Origin: Magnetospirillum sp. 64-120
Lineage (GTDB): Bacteria; Pseudomonadota; Alphaproteobacteria; Rhodospirillales; Magnetospirillaceae
Length of the DNA stretch: 64,000 nucleotides
NCBI GenBank assembly: GCA_001898825.1
Contig: MKVK01000011.1
Span: forward strand, 1-64,000
Reading direction: 5' to 3'
In this document: piece by piece, positions 39,385-47,144 of the stretch
Layout: each line of letters begins with the position of its first letter
Position numbering within the stretch: position 1 is the stretch's first letter
Program-made: the position numbers and the translations under genes
Notes under the pieces: model-generated
The model's input: the letters and a program-made list of their open reading frames with translations, nothing else
Database searches by the model: none
Told to the model about the DNA's origin: nothing

Positions 39385-39452
39385 TCATAAATCCGCCAAA
39401 CCCCGGGGCGATGATTCCCACCATCGGCGCTGTCGCCGGATGGGAGGTCATC

Positions 39453-39857
39453 ATGCGTAAGGGTCTGTTGGTCGCCGGCGCCTTGGTCCTGGCTTTGTCG
39501 GCCTGCGCCCAGCCGGGTGGCAATGGTTATGGTTTCAGCAAATCCACCGGCGGCGCCATCCTGGGCGGTGCCGGCGGCGCCCTGGCCGGATCGCAATTCG
39601 GTGGCGGCAAGGGTAAGTTGGCGGCGACCGCGTTGGGCACGCTTTTGGGCGCCTGGGTCGGTTCGGAAGCCGGCGCCTCCATGGATCGCGCCGACCAGAA
39701 TTACTATTCCAACCAGCAGCGCGGTTATGCGCAGCCGTCATACGGATATGGTCAGCCGTCCTATGGCTATGCCCAACCGGCCCCGGTCTATCGCCAGCAG
39801 CCGCAGATCCAGTGGAACGACCCGCGTGGCTATGATCAGGTGCCGCCGCGTTACTAG
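39453..39857 (+). CDS. Glycine-zipper outer-membrane lipoprotein (17 kDa antigen type)
   Basis: A 134-residue lipoprotein. The signal ends in the lipobox LSAC. A glycine-zipper membrane segment (GGAILGGAGGALAGSQFGGG and ALGTLLGAWVGSEAGASMD) is typical of the Rickettsia 17 kDa surface-antigen family. The C-terminal third is Tyr/Gln/Pro-rich with the near-repeated unit PSYGYGQPSYGYAQP. GGGAGG lies about 5 bases before the ATG at 39453. The role is presumably structural in the outer membrane. Confidence 0.87.
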   Translation: MRKGLLVAGALVLALSACAQPGGNGYGFSKSTGGAILGGAGGALAGSQFGGGKGKLAATALGTLLGAWVGSEAGASMDRADQNYYSNQQRGYAQPSYGYGQPSYGYAQPAPVYRQQPQIQWNDPRGYDQVPPRY

Positions 39858-40064
39858 AGGGCAATAATGGCCGGCTCTCGCCCGCGCCCAGCTGGGGCCT
39901 TGGGCCCCAGACCCCGCTTGATATTATCAAAGTAATGACTGGCGGCTTGAATGAAGGCTGTCTCGAAGCGGCGCACTGGCAAAATTCCCGCTGATAGACA
40001 GCATTCCGTGCTTTAAGCGTCAGCTGATTTGACTACCTGCACACAATTCCCGTAGCCACCAGAG

Positions 40065-41414
40065 TTAGATGACCACATAAAAGTTATCTTCTGTCTGCAC
40101 GGTCTCTTCCGAGCGTAGGGCAGCCCGGTTCATGATTGCTGTCACCTGTTCGTCAGCGGCGGCTTCAGATCGCAATTTGTGGCGGGAATTGCGGACGGGG
40201 ATGATTACCGCAAGCACATCAGAACGTGTCACTTCATCTCGCTCGACACGGGCCTCTTTTGCCAGACCTCTCCAGACATCCAAGCAGTCCATGCAGACCT
40301 TTATGCGGTCGTCACCTCTGCCAACCGGGTTGATCAACATTGTCAACTGCCGCTTGTTGTTCATGCGGATGATGGAGAAAAGTGATCGGTTGCAACACGG
40401 ACAACGCCATGTCGTGCCAAGGCCAGAGAGGTGCGGGCGAGCGGCAAGGTATTCCTTGATCTTGGCTTCTGATGGCGGCGTAGTCCGACGGTCACGATTT
40501 CGGCGCCACGTATTGGCTGGCATCGTACCGGTGCGTGTAGTGGCGGAATATGCTAGAAAATCGAAGTTGCCCCCTGGGGTCATACCCAGTTCATTCAGCA
40601 AGTCCCAGGCTCCCTCGTAGACGTCTCCCCCGCTTGGATGGGATTCCGGAGAGCGCCAATGAATGTTCTGAACTGCCAGCCGGACCTGTTGATCGACGGT
40701 TTCGATTCGAAACCGCAGCGCCTCGCGCTTCCGCTTTGTCTCGAACACCTTGACCACCTTCCGGCTATCTGGGGCGTGGTGTCGGTTTTTAGCTGGGCGG
40801 ATGAAGGAGCGGATCTCATCGACCGAGAAAGAAAAATACTCTAGTTCATCTTTCGGCACTTTCAGGTGCGTGCCGACAATCGTCTTGGCATCTCGGTCGG
40901 CCTGATTGCAGCTCTCGCAAATCATGACAGGCGAGAATGCACTGAAGGTATCAGTGATCTGCCGCTGGATATCTTGTAGATGAGGCTTGTTTTTGCCCCA
41001 TTCGGCGCCGAGGTCCCTGGTGAAGCTCCGGCTCACATAGGATGTGAAGTGGTCATGGTGCTCGACGGCCTTGGCAATCAGAACGCCATTGGACAAATGG
41101 ACGATATCTGCCTTAGGGCGCTGACAGCAGGGGCAAAGCCAATCCGGTGCGAGGGAAGCCCACCACTCGTTGACCTCGATACCTGTGGCGCCGAGGTCCG
41201 TGACAGCTTTCAAAAGGCCGGCCGCCCAAACGCCATCGAAGTGGTCTCGGGCGTATATTTGGCATCCCTCGGGACGGAGTGCGGTCACGGTATCTCGCAA
41301 GAAAGCGCGGCGTCGCTGCATTTCGTTCGCTAGTGCGGAGGGGCTGTGCGCATGCAAGCGTACCCCGTCTTGACGAATCATCGGCTGTTCCGTCTCGGTC
41401 ACAATCGCCCTCAT
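40065..41414 (-). CDS. Orphan protein with two duplicated zinc-cysteine modules, the first HNH-nuclease-like
   Basis: A 449-residue protein (from the ATG at 41414; ATG 41381 is an alternative) that I cannot name. Residues 94-97 (CPCC), EHHDH at 118-122 and ICESCNQADR at 165-174 have the spacing logic of an HNH endonuclease with structural zinc: CxxC, His-His, then CxxCN. A second, related unit follows: CPCC at 338-341 and CMDC at 374-377. Segments after each CxxC also correspond (FIRPAKNRHHA and VIIPVRNSRHKL), which indicates an internal duplication; the second copy lacks the His-His and Asn and looks degenerate. Base composition and codon use are less GC-rich than the neighbours, and the gene stands alone, so transfer is likely. 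A nuclease or defence role is inference. Confidence 0.7.
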   Translation of the reverse strand: MRAIVTETEQPMIRQDGVRLHAHSPSALANEMQRRRAFLRDTVTALRPEGCQIYARDHFDGVWAAGLLKAVTDLGATGIEVNEWWASLAPDWLCPCCQRPKADIVHLSNGVLIAKAVEHHDHFTSYVSRSFTRDLGAEWGKNKPHLQDIQRQITDTFSAFSPVMICESCNQADRDAKTIVGTHLKVPKDELEYFSFSVDEIRSFIRPAKNRHHAPDSRKVVKVFETKRKREALRFRIETVDQQVRLAVQNIHWRSPESHPSGGDVYEGAWDLLNELGMTPGGNFDFLAYSATTRTGTMPANTWRRNRDRRTTPPSEAKIKEYLAARPHLSGLGTTWRCPCCNRSLFSIIRMNNKRQLTMLINPVGRGDDRIKVCMDCLDVWRGLAKEARVERDEVTRSDVLAVIIPVRNSRHKLRSEAAADEQVTAIMNRAALRSEETVQTEDNFYVVI

Positions 41415-41420
41415 CCACAG

Positions 41421-41460
41421 GAACAAAACAGGTCAATGATACGTGTGCCATGTTTTGTTC
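41421..41460. repeat. Perfect 10-base inverted repeat upstream of the HNH-like gene
   Basis: GAACAAAACA at 41421-41430 and TGTTTTGTTC at 41451-41460 are exact reverse complements with a 20-base spacer. The repeat lies immediately before the start of the orphan gene and could be an operator for a dimeric regulator or a mark left by insertion. Confidence 0.6.
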
Positions 41461-41525
41461 TCAAGTGGTCAGTATTAATTGCTTGGGGGCGGAAGCTGCT
41501 TATTTCCTCTCTCCGGTAAGCAAGA

Positions 41526-41556
41526 AAAAGGCCGCGCAACACAGGCTGCGCGGCCA
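41526..41556 (-). terminator. Rho-independent terminator of the alpha/beta hydrolase gene
   Basis: Arms GGCCGCGCA (41530-41538) and TGCGCGGCC (41547-41555) pair perfectly over 8 bases. On the minus strand the hairpin is followed by TTTTTC. It lies about 95 bases downstream of the hydrolase stop codon. Confidence 0.9.
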
Positions 41557-41650
41557 TAATCTACATCTTCCCCTGGGAGCCTTGTTTCGCACCACTCGTT
41601 GAATGATGCAGGATCGCTCCGGCGGGGTTTAAGCTTTAAACGCTGCGTCC

Positions 41651-42340
41651 TTAGGGCGCGGCCACGGCTGCCGGCGGCAGGCCGGGGCGGTTGGCGGCGG
41701 CTTCCGCCAGGCTTTCGCCTAAGTACTGGTCGACCATTTCGGTCAGCGGGTCCAGATGGCTGCCGAAGAAGTGGTTGGCGCCTTCCACCGTGCGGTACTT
41801 GACGCGGATGTTCTTCTGGGTGCCCAGCTTGGCCGCCAGCTTGGCGACGGAAGCTTCCGGCACGGCGTCGTCGGCGGTGCCGTGGACGATCAGGCCGGAA
41901 GACGGGCAGGGTGCCAGGAAGGTGAAGTCATAGGCGTTGGCCGGCGGCGCCACCGAGACGAAGCCGTCGATTTCCGGACGGCGCATCAACAGCTGCATGC
42001 CGATCCAGGCGCCGAACGAGAAGCCGCCCACCCAGCAGGCCTGGGCATTGGGGTTGTAGGTCTGCATCCAGTCCAAAGCCGAGGCGGCATCGGACAATTC
42101 GCCCTGACCGTTGTCGAACTTGCCCTGCGAACGGCCGACACCGCGGAAGTTGAAACGCAGCGTCGAAAAGCCGCGCTTCACGAAGGCGTTGTAAAGGGCG
42201 TAGACCACCTTGTTGTTCATGGTGCCGCCATGCTGCGGGTGCGGATGCAGCAACAGCGCGATGGGCGCGTTGGTCACCTTGGAATGATGATAGCGGCCTT
42301 CCAGGCGTCCATCGGGTCCGTTAAAAATCACCTCGGGCAT
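41651..42340 (-). CDS. Alpha/beta hydrolase of the dienelactone-hydrolase-like/COG2945 type
   Basis: A 229-residue alpha/beta hydrolase. Motifs: LLLHPHPQHGGTMNNKVV near the oxyanion strand, FNFRGVGRSQG, the nucleophile elbow GGFSFGAW (GxSxG), the acid loop GTADDAVP and the His in GANHFFGSH. It matches the small COG2945-type hydrolases, whose substrates are unknown. It is divergent from the cysE-isc cluster. Confidence 0.88.
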   Translation of the reverse strand: MPEVIFNGPDGRLEGRYHHSKVTNAPIALLLHPHPQHGGTMNNKVVYALYNAFVKRGFSTLRFNFRGVGRSQGKFDNGQGELSDAASALDWMQTYNPNAQACWVGGFSFGAWIGMQLLMRRPEIDGFVSVAPPANAYDFTFLAPCPSSGLIVHGTADDAVPEASVAKLAAKLGTQKNIRVKYRTVEGANHFFGSHLDPLTEMVDQYLGESLAEAAANRPGLPPAAVAAP

Positions 42341-42463
42341 CGTGTCCCCTATACCTGTCTTGGTTTGTTATGTGACGCACAGCGGTCTTCCGCCAGGGCA
42401 GCGGAAAAAGACCGAGTATGCGCGTCGGGGAATAATTGGCGGGTTTTGGGCTGATGACCGGTC

Positions 42464-42496
42464 ATACTTGACCGGCTTTGTCGGGCATCCTATATT
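42464..42496 (+). promoter_or_regulatory. Promoter of the cysE-isc cluster with an IscR type-1-like operator
   Basis: A -35 box TTGACC (42468-42473) and a -10 box TATATT (42491-42496) are spaced by exactly 17 bases. Overlapping them, half-sites ATACTTGAC (42464-42472) and GTCGGGCAT (42480-42488) agree with the E. coli IscR type-1 consensus at 20 of 25 positions by my count. A palindrome TGACCGGTCA (42455-42464) sits directly upstream. This would let [2Fe-2S]-IscR repress the operon; binding is inferred. Confidence 0.6.
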
Positions 42497-42592
42497 CACC
42501 TCAACGAAAGCAACCCAGCCACAAGGCCCCCCTTGGTCCTTGATACGCACATGGGTTGCGTCCTCGAGCGGAAGATTAGCATATTGCCGGCC

Positions 42593-43327
42593 ATGGTTTT
42601 CAAGTCTCTTCGCGAAGATATCGCCTCTATTCGCAGCCGCGACCCGGCGGCGCATTCCATCATCGAGGTGATTCTTTGCTATCCCGGCTTGCATGCGCTG
42701 CTGATTTATCGGCTGGCGCATTGGTGCTGGGGCGTGGGCTTGAAGCTTCTCGGCCGTATTTTGTCCCATGTGGGCAAGGTGTTCACCGGCATCGAAATCC
42801 ACCCCGGCGCCACCATCGGCCGCCGTTTGTTCATTGACCACGGCACTGGCGTGGTTATCGGCGAGACCGCCATCATCGGCGACGACGTCACCCTTTATCA
42901 CGGCGTCACCCTGGGCGGCACCTCGCTGCACAAGGGCAAGCGCCACCCGACCCTGGAAGACGGCGTCATCGTCGGTTCCGGCGCCCAGGTGCTGGGCCCC
43001 ATTGTCGTCGGCAAGGGGGCGCGCATCGGCGCCAATGCCGTGGTGCTGACCGAAGTGCCGCCCGGCGTCACCATGGTGGGCATCCCCGCCCGCGCCGTGC
43101 TGCGCAAGCCGAAAGAGGGCGAGCCCACCTTCTGCGCCTATGGCCTGGAAGACGACAACCTGCCTGATCCGGTGGCCCGGGCCATCGACAATTTGCGGGC
43201 CCAGGTCAACACCTTGGTGGATCGGGTTCAGGAACTGGAAGCGGAACGCGCCCAGCATCATCAACCAAGCCGCCATCCGGCCAACGTCGTCGTCCTGGGG
43301 GACGAAGACCGCAACCAGGCGGTTTAG
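42593..43327 (+). CDS. cysE: Serine O-acetyltransferase
   Basis: A 244-residue hexapeptide-repeat acetyltransferase making O-acetylserine, the carbon skeleton of cysteine. Visible are the N-terminal helical part ([20 protein letters not shown]), the left-handed beta-helix ([24 protein letters not shown] with catalytic His, then [20 protein letters not shown]) and the C-terminal tail. The ATG at 42593 is chosen for family length; in-frame Met codons upstream (42533, 42551) lack better ribosome sites. It heads the Fe-S operon, tying cysteine supply to sulfur mobilisation by the desulfurases. Confidence 0.92.
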   Translation: MVFKSLREDIASIRSRDPAAHSIIEVILCYPGLHALLIYRLAHWCWGVGLKLLGRILSHVGKVFTGIEIHPGATIGRRLFIDHGTGVVIGETAIIGDDVTLYHGVTLGGTSLHKGKRHPTLEDGVIVGSGAQVLGPIVVGKGARIGANAVVLTEVPPGVTMVGIPARAVLRKPKEGEPTFCAYGLEDDNLPDPVARAIDNLRAQVNTLVDRVQELEAERAQHHQPSRHPANVVVLGDEDRNQAV

Positions 43328-43341
43328 GAAAAGGCTCAATC

Positions 43342-43359
43342 ATCGGACTGGGGTCCGAT
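43342..43359 (+). repeat. Perfect inverted repeat in the cysE-iscR gap
   Basis: ATCGGAC (43342-43348) and GTCCGAT (43353-43359) form a 7-base palindrome around TGGG, 18 bases before the iscR start. No T run follows, so it is not a standard terminator. It could be a regulator site or an RNA hairpin modulating iscR expression. Confidence 0.5.
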
Positions 43360-43377
43360 CGTTCAGGAGAGACAGCA

Positions 43378-43842
43378 GTGAAACTCAGCACCAAAGGTCG
43401 TTACGCCGTGATGGCCATGGTCGACCTGACCAGTCATTCGCACGGCAACCCGGTCGCCCTGGCCGATATCGCCGAGCGCCAGGAAATCTCGCTCTCTTAT
43501 CTGGAGCAGCTGTTCGGCAAGCTTCGTAAGGGTGGGCTGGTGAAAAGCGTGCGTGGTCCCGGCGGCGGCTATCTGCTGTCGCGCCCGGCGACGCAGATGC
43601 GCATTTCCGACATCATCCTGGCGGTGGACGAACCGATCCAGACCACCCGCTGCTCGCCCGGTTCGCCGGCCGGCTGCCACCACAACAAGGGCCGCTGCCT
43701 GACCCACGACCTGTGGGAAGAACTGGGCAACCAGATTTATCTGTACCTGTCGGCGGTGTCCCTGGCCGATGTGTGCGAGCGCCGCATCCTGGGCAGCTCG
43801 GGCATGTTTCACGGCAATACCGGCACCGTGGCCGCCCAATAA
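43378..43842 (+). CDS. iscR: Fe-S cluster regulator IscR (Rrf2 family)
   Basis: A 154-residue Rrf2-family regulator. The N-terminal winged helix (MKLSTKGRYAVMAMVDL, LSYLEQLFGKLRKGGLV, GPGGGYLLSR) binds DNA. Cluster ligands are three cysteines at about 92, 100 and 107 plus the His in CLTHDLW. This cysteine loop is longer than in E. coli. It should repress the operon when charged with a [2Fe-2S] cluster. The start is GTG at 43378 after AGGAG. Confidence 0.95.
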   Translation: MKLSTKGRYAVMAMVDLTSHSHGNPVALADIAERQEISLSYLEQLFGKLRKGGLVKSVRGPGGGYLLSRPATQMRISDIILAVDEPIQTTRCSPGSPAGCHHNKGRCLTHDLWEELGNQIYLYLSAVSLADVCERRILGSSGMFHGNTGTVAAQ

Positions 43843-43891
43843 GCGGCCCCATACGCGGTATGGTGCGGATCATTAAGGAGGCTTGGGTTCG

Positions 43892-45019
43892 GTGAGTGCG
43901 TCGGTTTACCTCGACTATAACGCCGGCGCTCCGGCGCGGCCCGAGGTCATCGACGTCATGGTCGAGACCCTGAAAGCCGCCGGCAACCCGTCTTCCGTCC
44001 ACGATTTCGGCCGTCGTGCCCGCGCTCGCCTGGAAGCGGCGCGGCGCGACGTCGCGGCTGCGGTGGGCGGTGATGCGGCCGGGGTCGTCTTCACCTCGGG
44101 CGGCACCGAAGCCAACGCCCTGGCGTTGCGCGGGACCGGGCGGCGGGTGTTGGTGTCGGATATCGAACACGCCTCGGTGCGGCAATGTGGTCCGGCCCAG
44201 ATCATTCCGGTCGGCGCCGACGGCGTTGTCGACCTGGAGGCGCTGGACCGCCTGCTGGCCGCCGATCCCACGCCGGCCCTGGTGTCGGTGATGTTGGCCA
44301 ACAACGAAACCGGCGTCATCCAGCCGGTGGCCGAAGTGGTCCGCCTCGCCCATGCCCGTGGCGCCCTGGTCCATTGCGACGCCGCCCAAGGTTTGGGACG
44401 GTTGCCTGTTTTTTTGTCGGACCTTGATGTCGACTTCCTGACATTAAGCGCACACAAAATGGGCGGGCCGTCGGGAATTGGTTGTTTGTTGTTGTCTAAA
44501 GGCGACATTTCCTTGGCACCCATCTTGCTAGGAGGTGGTCAGGAGAAAAGTCGTCGAGCGGGAACTGAAAATCTTGCCGGCATCGTCGGCTTCGCCACCG
44601 CCGCCAGACTGGCGGCGGAAGAGGCCAAGGGGGGCGATGCCCCGGCAAGGATGAGGTCGCTGAGGGACGCCCTGGAAGCCCAAGCGGTGGAACGGGTGCC
44701 CGAGGCAAGGATCGTGGGCGGGTCGTCGCCCCGGCTGTGCAACACCTCGTGCCTGATCTTGCCGGACGTCGCCGCGCAGGTTCAGGTGATGGCCTTGGAT
44801 TTGGCCGGGGTGATGGTCAGCGCGGGATCGGCCTGTTCATCGGGTAAGGTGGCTTCCAGCCATGTGCTGGCGGCCATGGGTTTGGGACCCGGTCAGGCCG
44901 ATTGCGCGTTGCGCGTCAGCTTGGGGCCGGAGAGCCGAGCCCAAGATGTCGATGCCTTCCTGTCCGCCTGGAGCGATCTGGCCCGGCGGAAAGGAAAAAC
45001 AGTCAAGGACGCGGCCTAG
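43892..45019 (+). CDS. Second cysteine desulfurase (NifS/IscS-like paralogue)
   Basis: A 375-residue PLP enzyme that takes sulfur from cysteine. Pyridoxal-phosphate Lys is in SAHKMGGPSG (Lys189), and the persulfide Cys is in AGSACSSGK (Cys315). The chain is shorter than IscS, lacks the IscU-docking C-terminal tail seen in the next gene, and has a more NifS-like loop. Tandem desulfurase genes at the head of an isc operon are typical of some alphaproteobacteria. The GTG at 43892 is used, 11 bases after AAGGAGG; a TTG at 43883 is an alternative. It may serve thiolation or another acceptor rather than IscU. Confidence 0.92.
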   Translation: MSASVYLDYNAGAPARPEVIDVMVETLKAAGNPSSVHDFGRRARARLEAARRDVAAAVGGDAAGVVFTSGGTEANALALRGTGRRVLVSDIEHASVRQCGPAQIIPVGADGVVDLEALDRLLAADPTPALVSVMLANNETGVIQPVAEVVRLAHARGALVHCDAAQGLGRLPVFLSDLDVDFLTLSAHKMGGPSGIGCLLLSKGDISLAPILLGGGQEKSRRAGTENLAGIVGFATAARLAAEEAKGGDAPARMRSLRDALEAQAVERVPEARIVGGSSPRLCNTSCLILPDVAAQVQVMALDLAGVMVSAGSACSSGKVASSHVLAAMGLGPGQADCALRVSLGPESRAQDVDAFLSAWSDLARRKGKTVKDAA

Positions 45020-45046
45020 TGCCGCCAAGCGAAAGGACCTGAAGCG

Positions 45047-46285
45047 ATGACCATCCCCTCCATCGGCCGACGCCCGGGACAGCCGATTTATCTCGACTAT
45101 CAGGCCACCACGCCGTGTGATCCGCGCGTGGTCGAAAAGATGCTGCCCTATTTCACCGAGAAATTCGGCAATCCGCATTCGCGCAACCATGCCTATGGCT
45201 GGGAAGCGGAAGAGGCGGTGGAACAGGCCCGCGAGCAGGTGGCCGCCATCATCGGCGCCGATGCCAAGGAAATCATCTTCACCTCGGGCGCCACCGAGTC
45301 CAACAACCTGGCCATCAAGGGCGTCGCCCAGTTCTACAAGGATAAGAAGGACCACATCGTCACCGTGGTCACCGAGCATAAATGCGTGCTCGACACCTGC
45401 CGCCACCTGGAACAGGAAGGCTTCAAGGTCACTTATCTGCCGGTCAAGCCCAACGGCCTGATCGACCTGGCCGAACTGGAAGCGGTGGTCACCGACAAGA
45501 CCGCCATCGTCTCGGTCATGGGCGTGAACAACGAAATCGGCGTCATCCAGCCGTTGGCCGAGATCGGGGCGATCTGCCGCAAGAAGGGCGCCTTCTTCCA
45601 CACCGATTGCGCCCAGGCCGTGGGCAAGATCGAGCTGGACGTCAACGCCATGAACATCGATCTGATGTCCATTTCCGGCCACAAGATTTACGGCCCCAAG
45701 GGCATCGGCGCCCTTTACGTGCGCCGTCGTCCGCGCGTGCGTATCGTTCCCATGATCAATGGCGGCGGCCAGGAACGCGGCATGCGGTCGGGCACCTTGG
45801 CGACGCCGCTGTGCGTCGGCCTGGGCGAGGCCTGCGCCATCGCCCAAGCCGAAATGGGGGCCGAAGCCGAACGTCTGCGCGGCATGCGCGACCGTCTGCT
45901 GGGCGGCCTGAAGCAGCGTCTGCCGGAAATCTACGTCAACGGTGACCTGGACAACCGCGTCGCCGGCAACATCAACATTTCCTTCGCCTTCGTCGAGGGT
46001 GAAGGCTTGATGATGGGCGTCAAGGATTTGGCGGTGTCGTCGGGCTCGGCCTGCACCTCGGCGTCGCTGGAGCCGTCCTACGTGCTGCGCGCGCTGGGGC
46101 TGGATGCCGAAATGGCCCATACCAGCTTGCGTTTCGGCCTGGGCCGTTTCACCACCCAGGAAGACATCGACTATGCCATCGACCACACGGTCAAGGCGGT
46201 CGAGCATCTGCGTTCGCTGTCGCCGCTGTGGGACATGCACCTGGAAGGCGTCGACCTGAAGTCCATTCAGTGGGCGGAACACTGA
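45047..46285 (+). CDS. iscS: Cysteine desulfurase IscS
   Basis: A 412-residue PLP-dependent desulfurase that supplies sulfur to IscU and to tRNA thiolation. Landmarks: [22 protein letters not shown], the cofactor Lys in [12 protein letters not shown] (Lys213), and the catalytic loop [17 protein letters not shown] (Cys336). The C-terminal [10 protein letters not shown] and IQWAEH form the tail that docks IscU in IscS. It starts 27 bases after the paralogue. Confidence 0.97.
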   Translation: MTIPSIGRRPGQPIYLDYQATTPCDPRVVEKMLPYFTEKFGNPHSRNHAYGWEAEEAVEQAREQVAAIIGADAKEIIFTSGATESNNLAIKGVAQFYKDKKDHIVTVVTEHKCVLDTCRHLEQEGFKVTYLPVKPNGLIDLAELEAVVTDKTAIVSVMGVNNEIGVIQPLAEIGAICRKKGAFFHTDCAQAVGKIELDVNAMNIDLMSISGHKIYGPKGIGALYVRRRPRVRIVPMINGGGQERGMRSGTLATPLCVGLGEACAIAQAEMGAEAERLRGMRDRLLGGLKQRLPEIYVNGDLDNRVAGNINISFAFVEGEGLMMGVKDLAVSSGSACTSASLEPSYVLRALGLDAEMAHTSLRFGLGRFTTQEDIDYAIDHTVKAVEHLRSLSPLWDMHLEGVDLKSIQWAEH

Positions 46286-46353
46286 TCCGTCCCCATATGT
46301 AAGATATCAGCATTATCAGGGCCGTCCCCTCGGCCCGGAAATCGGAGGAACAC

Positions 46354-46761
46354 ATGGCTTACAGCGACAAGGTCGTCGACCATTACGAACACCCGCGCAA
46401 CGTCGGCTCGATGGACAAGGATTCCACCGATGTCGGCACCGGTCTGGTGGGCGCTCCGGCCTGCGGCGACGTGATGAAGCTGCAGATCAAGGTCAGCCCT
46501 GAAGGCATCATCGAGGACGCCAAGTTCAAGACCTTCGGCTGTGGCTCGGCCATCGCCTCGTCTTCGCTGGTCACCGAATGGGTGAAGGGCAAGACCCTGG
46601 ACGAAGCCGCCGCCATCAAGAACACCGACATCGCCAACGAACTGGCGCTGCCGCCGGTCAAGATCCACTGTTCGGTGCTGGCCGAGGATGCTATCAAGGC
46701 CGCCATCAAGGACTACAAGTCCAAGACTGGCCAGGGTGAAGACGAAAAGGCCGCCGGCTGA
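46354..46761 (+). CDS. iscU: Fe-S cluster scaffold IscU
   Basis: A 135-residue scaffold on which [2Fe-2S] clusters are built. The ligands are Cys37 (GAPACGD), Cys63 (FGCGSA) and His105-Cys106 (KIHCSVLAEDAI), and the HscA-recognition LPPVK motif precedes the last pair. A GGAGG ribosome site precedes the ATG. Confidence 0.98.
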   Translation: MAYSDKVVDHYEHPRNVGSMDKDSTDVGTGLVGAPACGDVMKLQIKVSPEGIIEDAKFKTFGCGSAIASSSLVTEWVKGKTLDEAAAIKNTDIANELALPPVKIHCSVLAEDAIKAAIKDYKSKTGQGEDEKAAG

Positions 46762-46793
46762 GCCGGCGTCCACCATCACGAGAGGGATCGCTC

Positions 46794-47132
46794 ATGGAAC
46801 TCAAGGCTCCCATCAGCATCACCGAAAGCGCCGCGGCGCGGGTCCGGACCATGCTGGAAAAGCGCGGCAAGCCGTCGGCCGGCGTCCGCATCGGGGTGCG
46901 CTCCAAGGGCTGTTCCGGCATGCAGTACACGCTGGAATACGCCGACGAGAAGTCGCCGTTTGACGAAGTGGTCGAACAGAACGGTATCACCGTGCTGATT
47001 GACCCCAAGGCCGCCATGTTCATCTTCGGGACCGAGATGGATTGGGTGGAAGAAAAGATGCAGTCCGGCTTCGTGTTCCGTAATCCCAACGAAAAGGGGC
47101 GTTGCGGCTGCGGTGAATCCTTCCACGTCTGA
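46794..47132 (+). CDS. iscA: A-type Fe-S carrier IscA
   Basis: A 112-residue A-type carrier with the three invariant cysteines, Cys40 (SKGCSGMQY) and the C-terminal CGC (104 and 106). It transfers clusters or iron to target enzymes. The order iscU-iscA-hscB matches the classical isc operon. Confidence 0.97.
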   Translation: MELKAPISITESAAARVRTMLEKRGKPSAGVRIGVRSKGCSGMQYTLEYADEKSPFDEVVEQNGITVLIDPKAAMFIFGTEMDWVEEKMQSGFVFRNPNEKGRCGCGESFHV

Positions 47133-47144
47133 CGAGGTGACAAC

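Noticed and set aside
41431-41450. Sigma54-type promoter upstream of the orphan HNH-like gene (TGGCAC on the minus strand)
   Set aside because: The -12 GC element is missing at the required distance.
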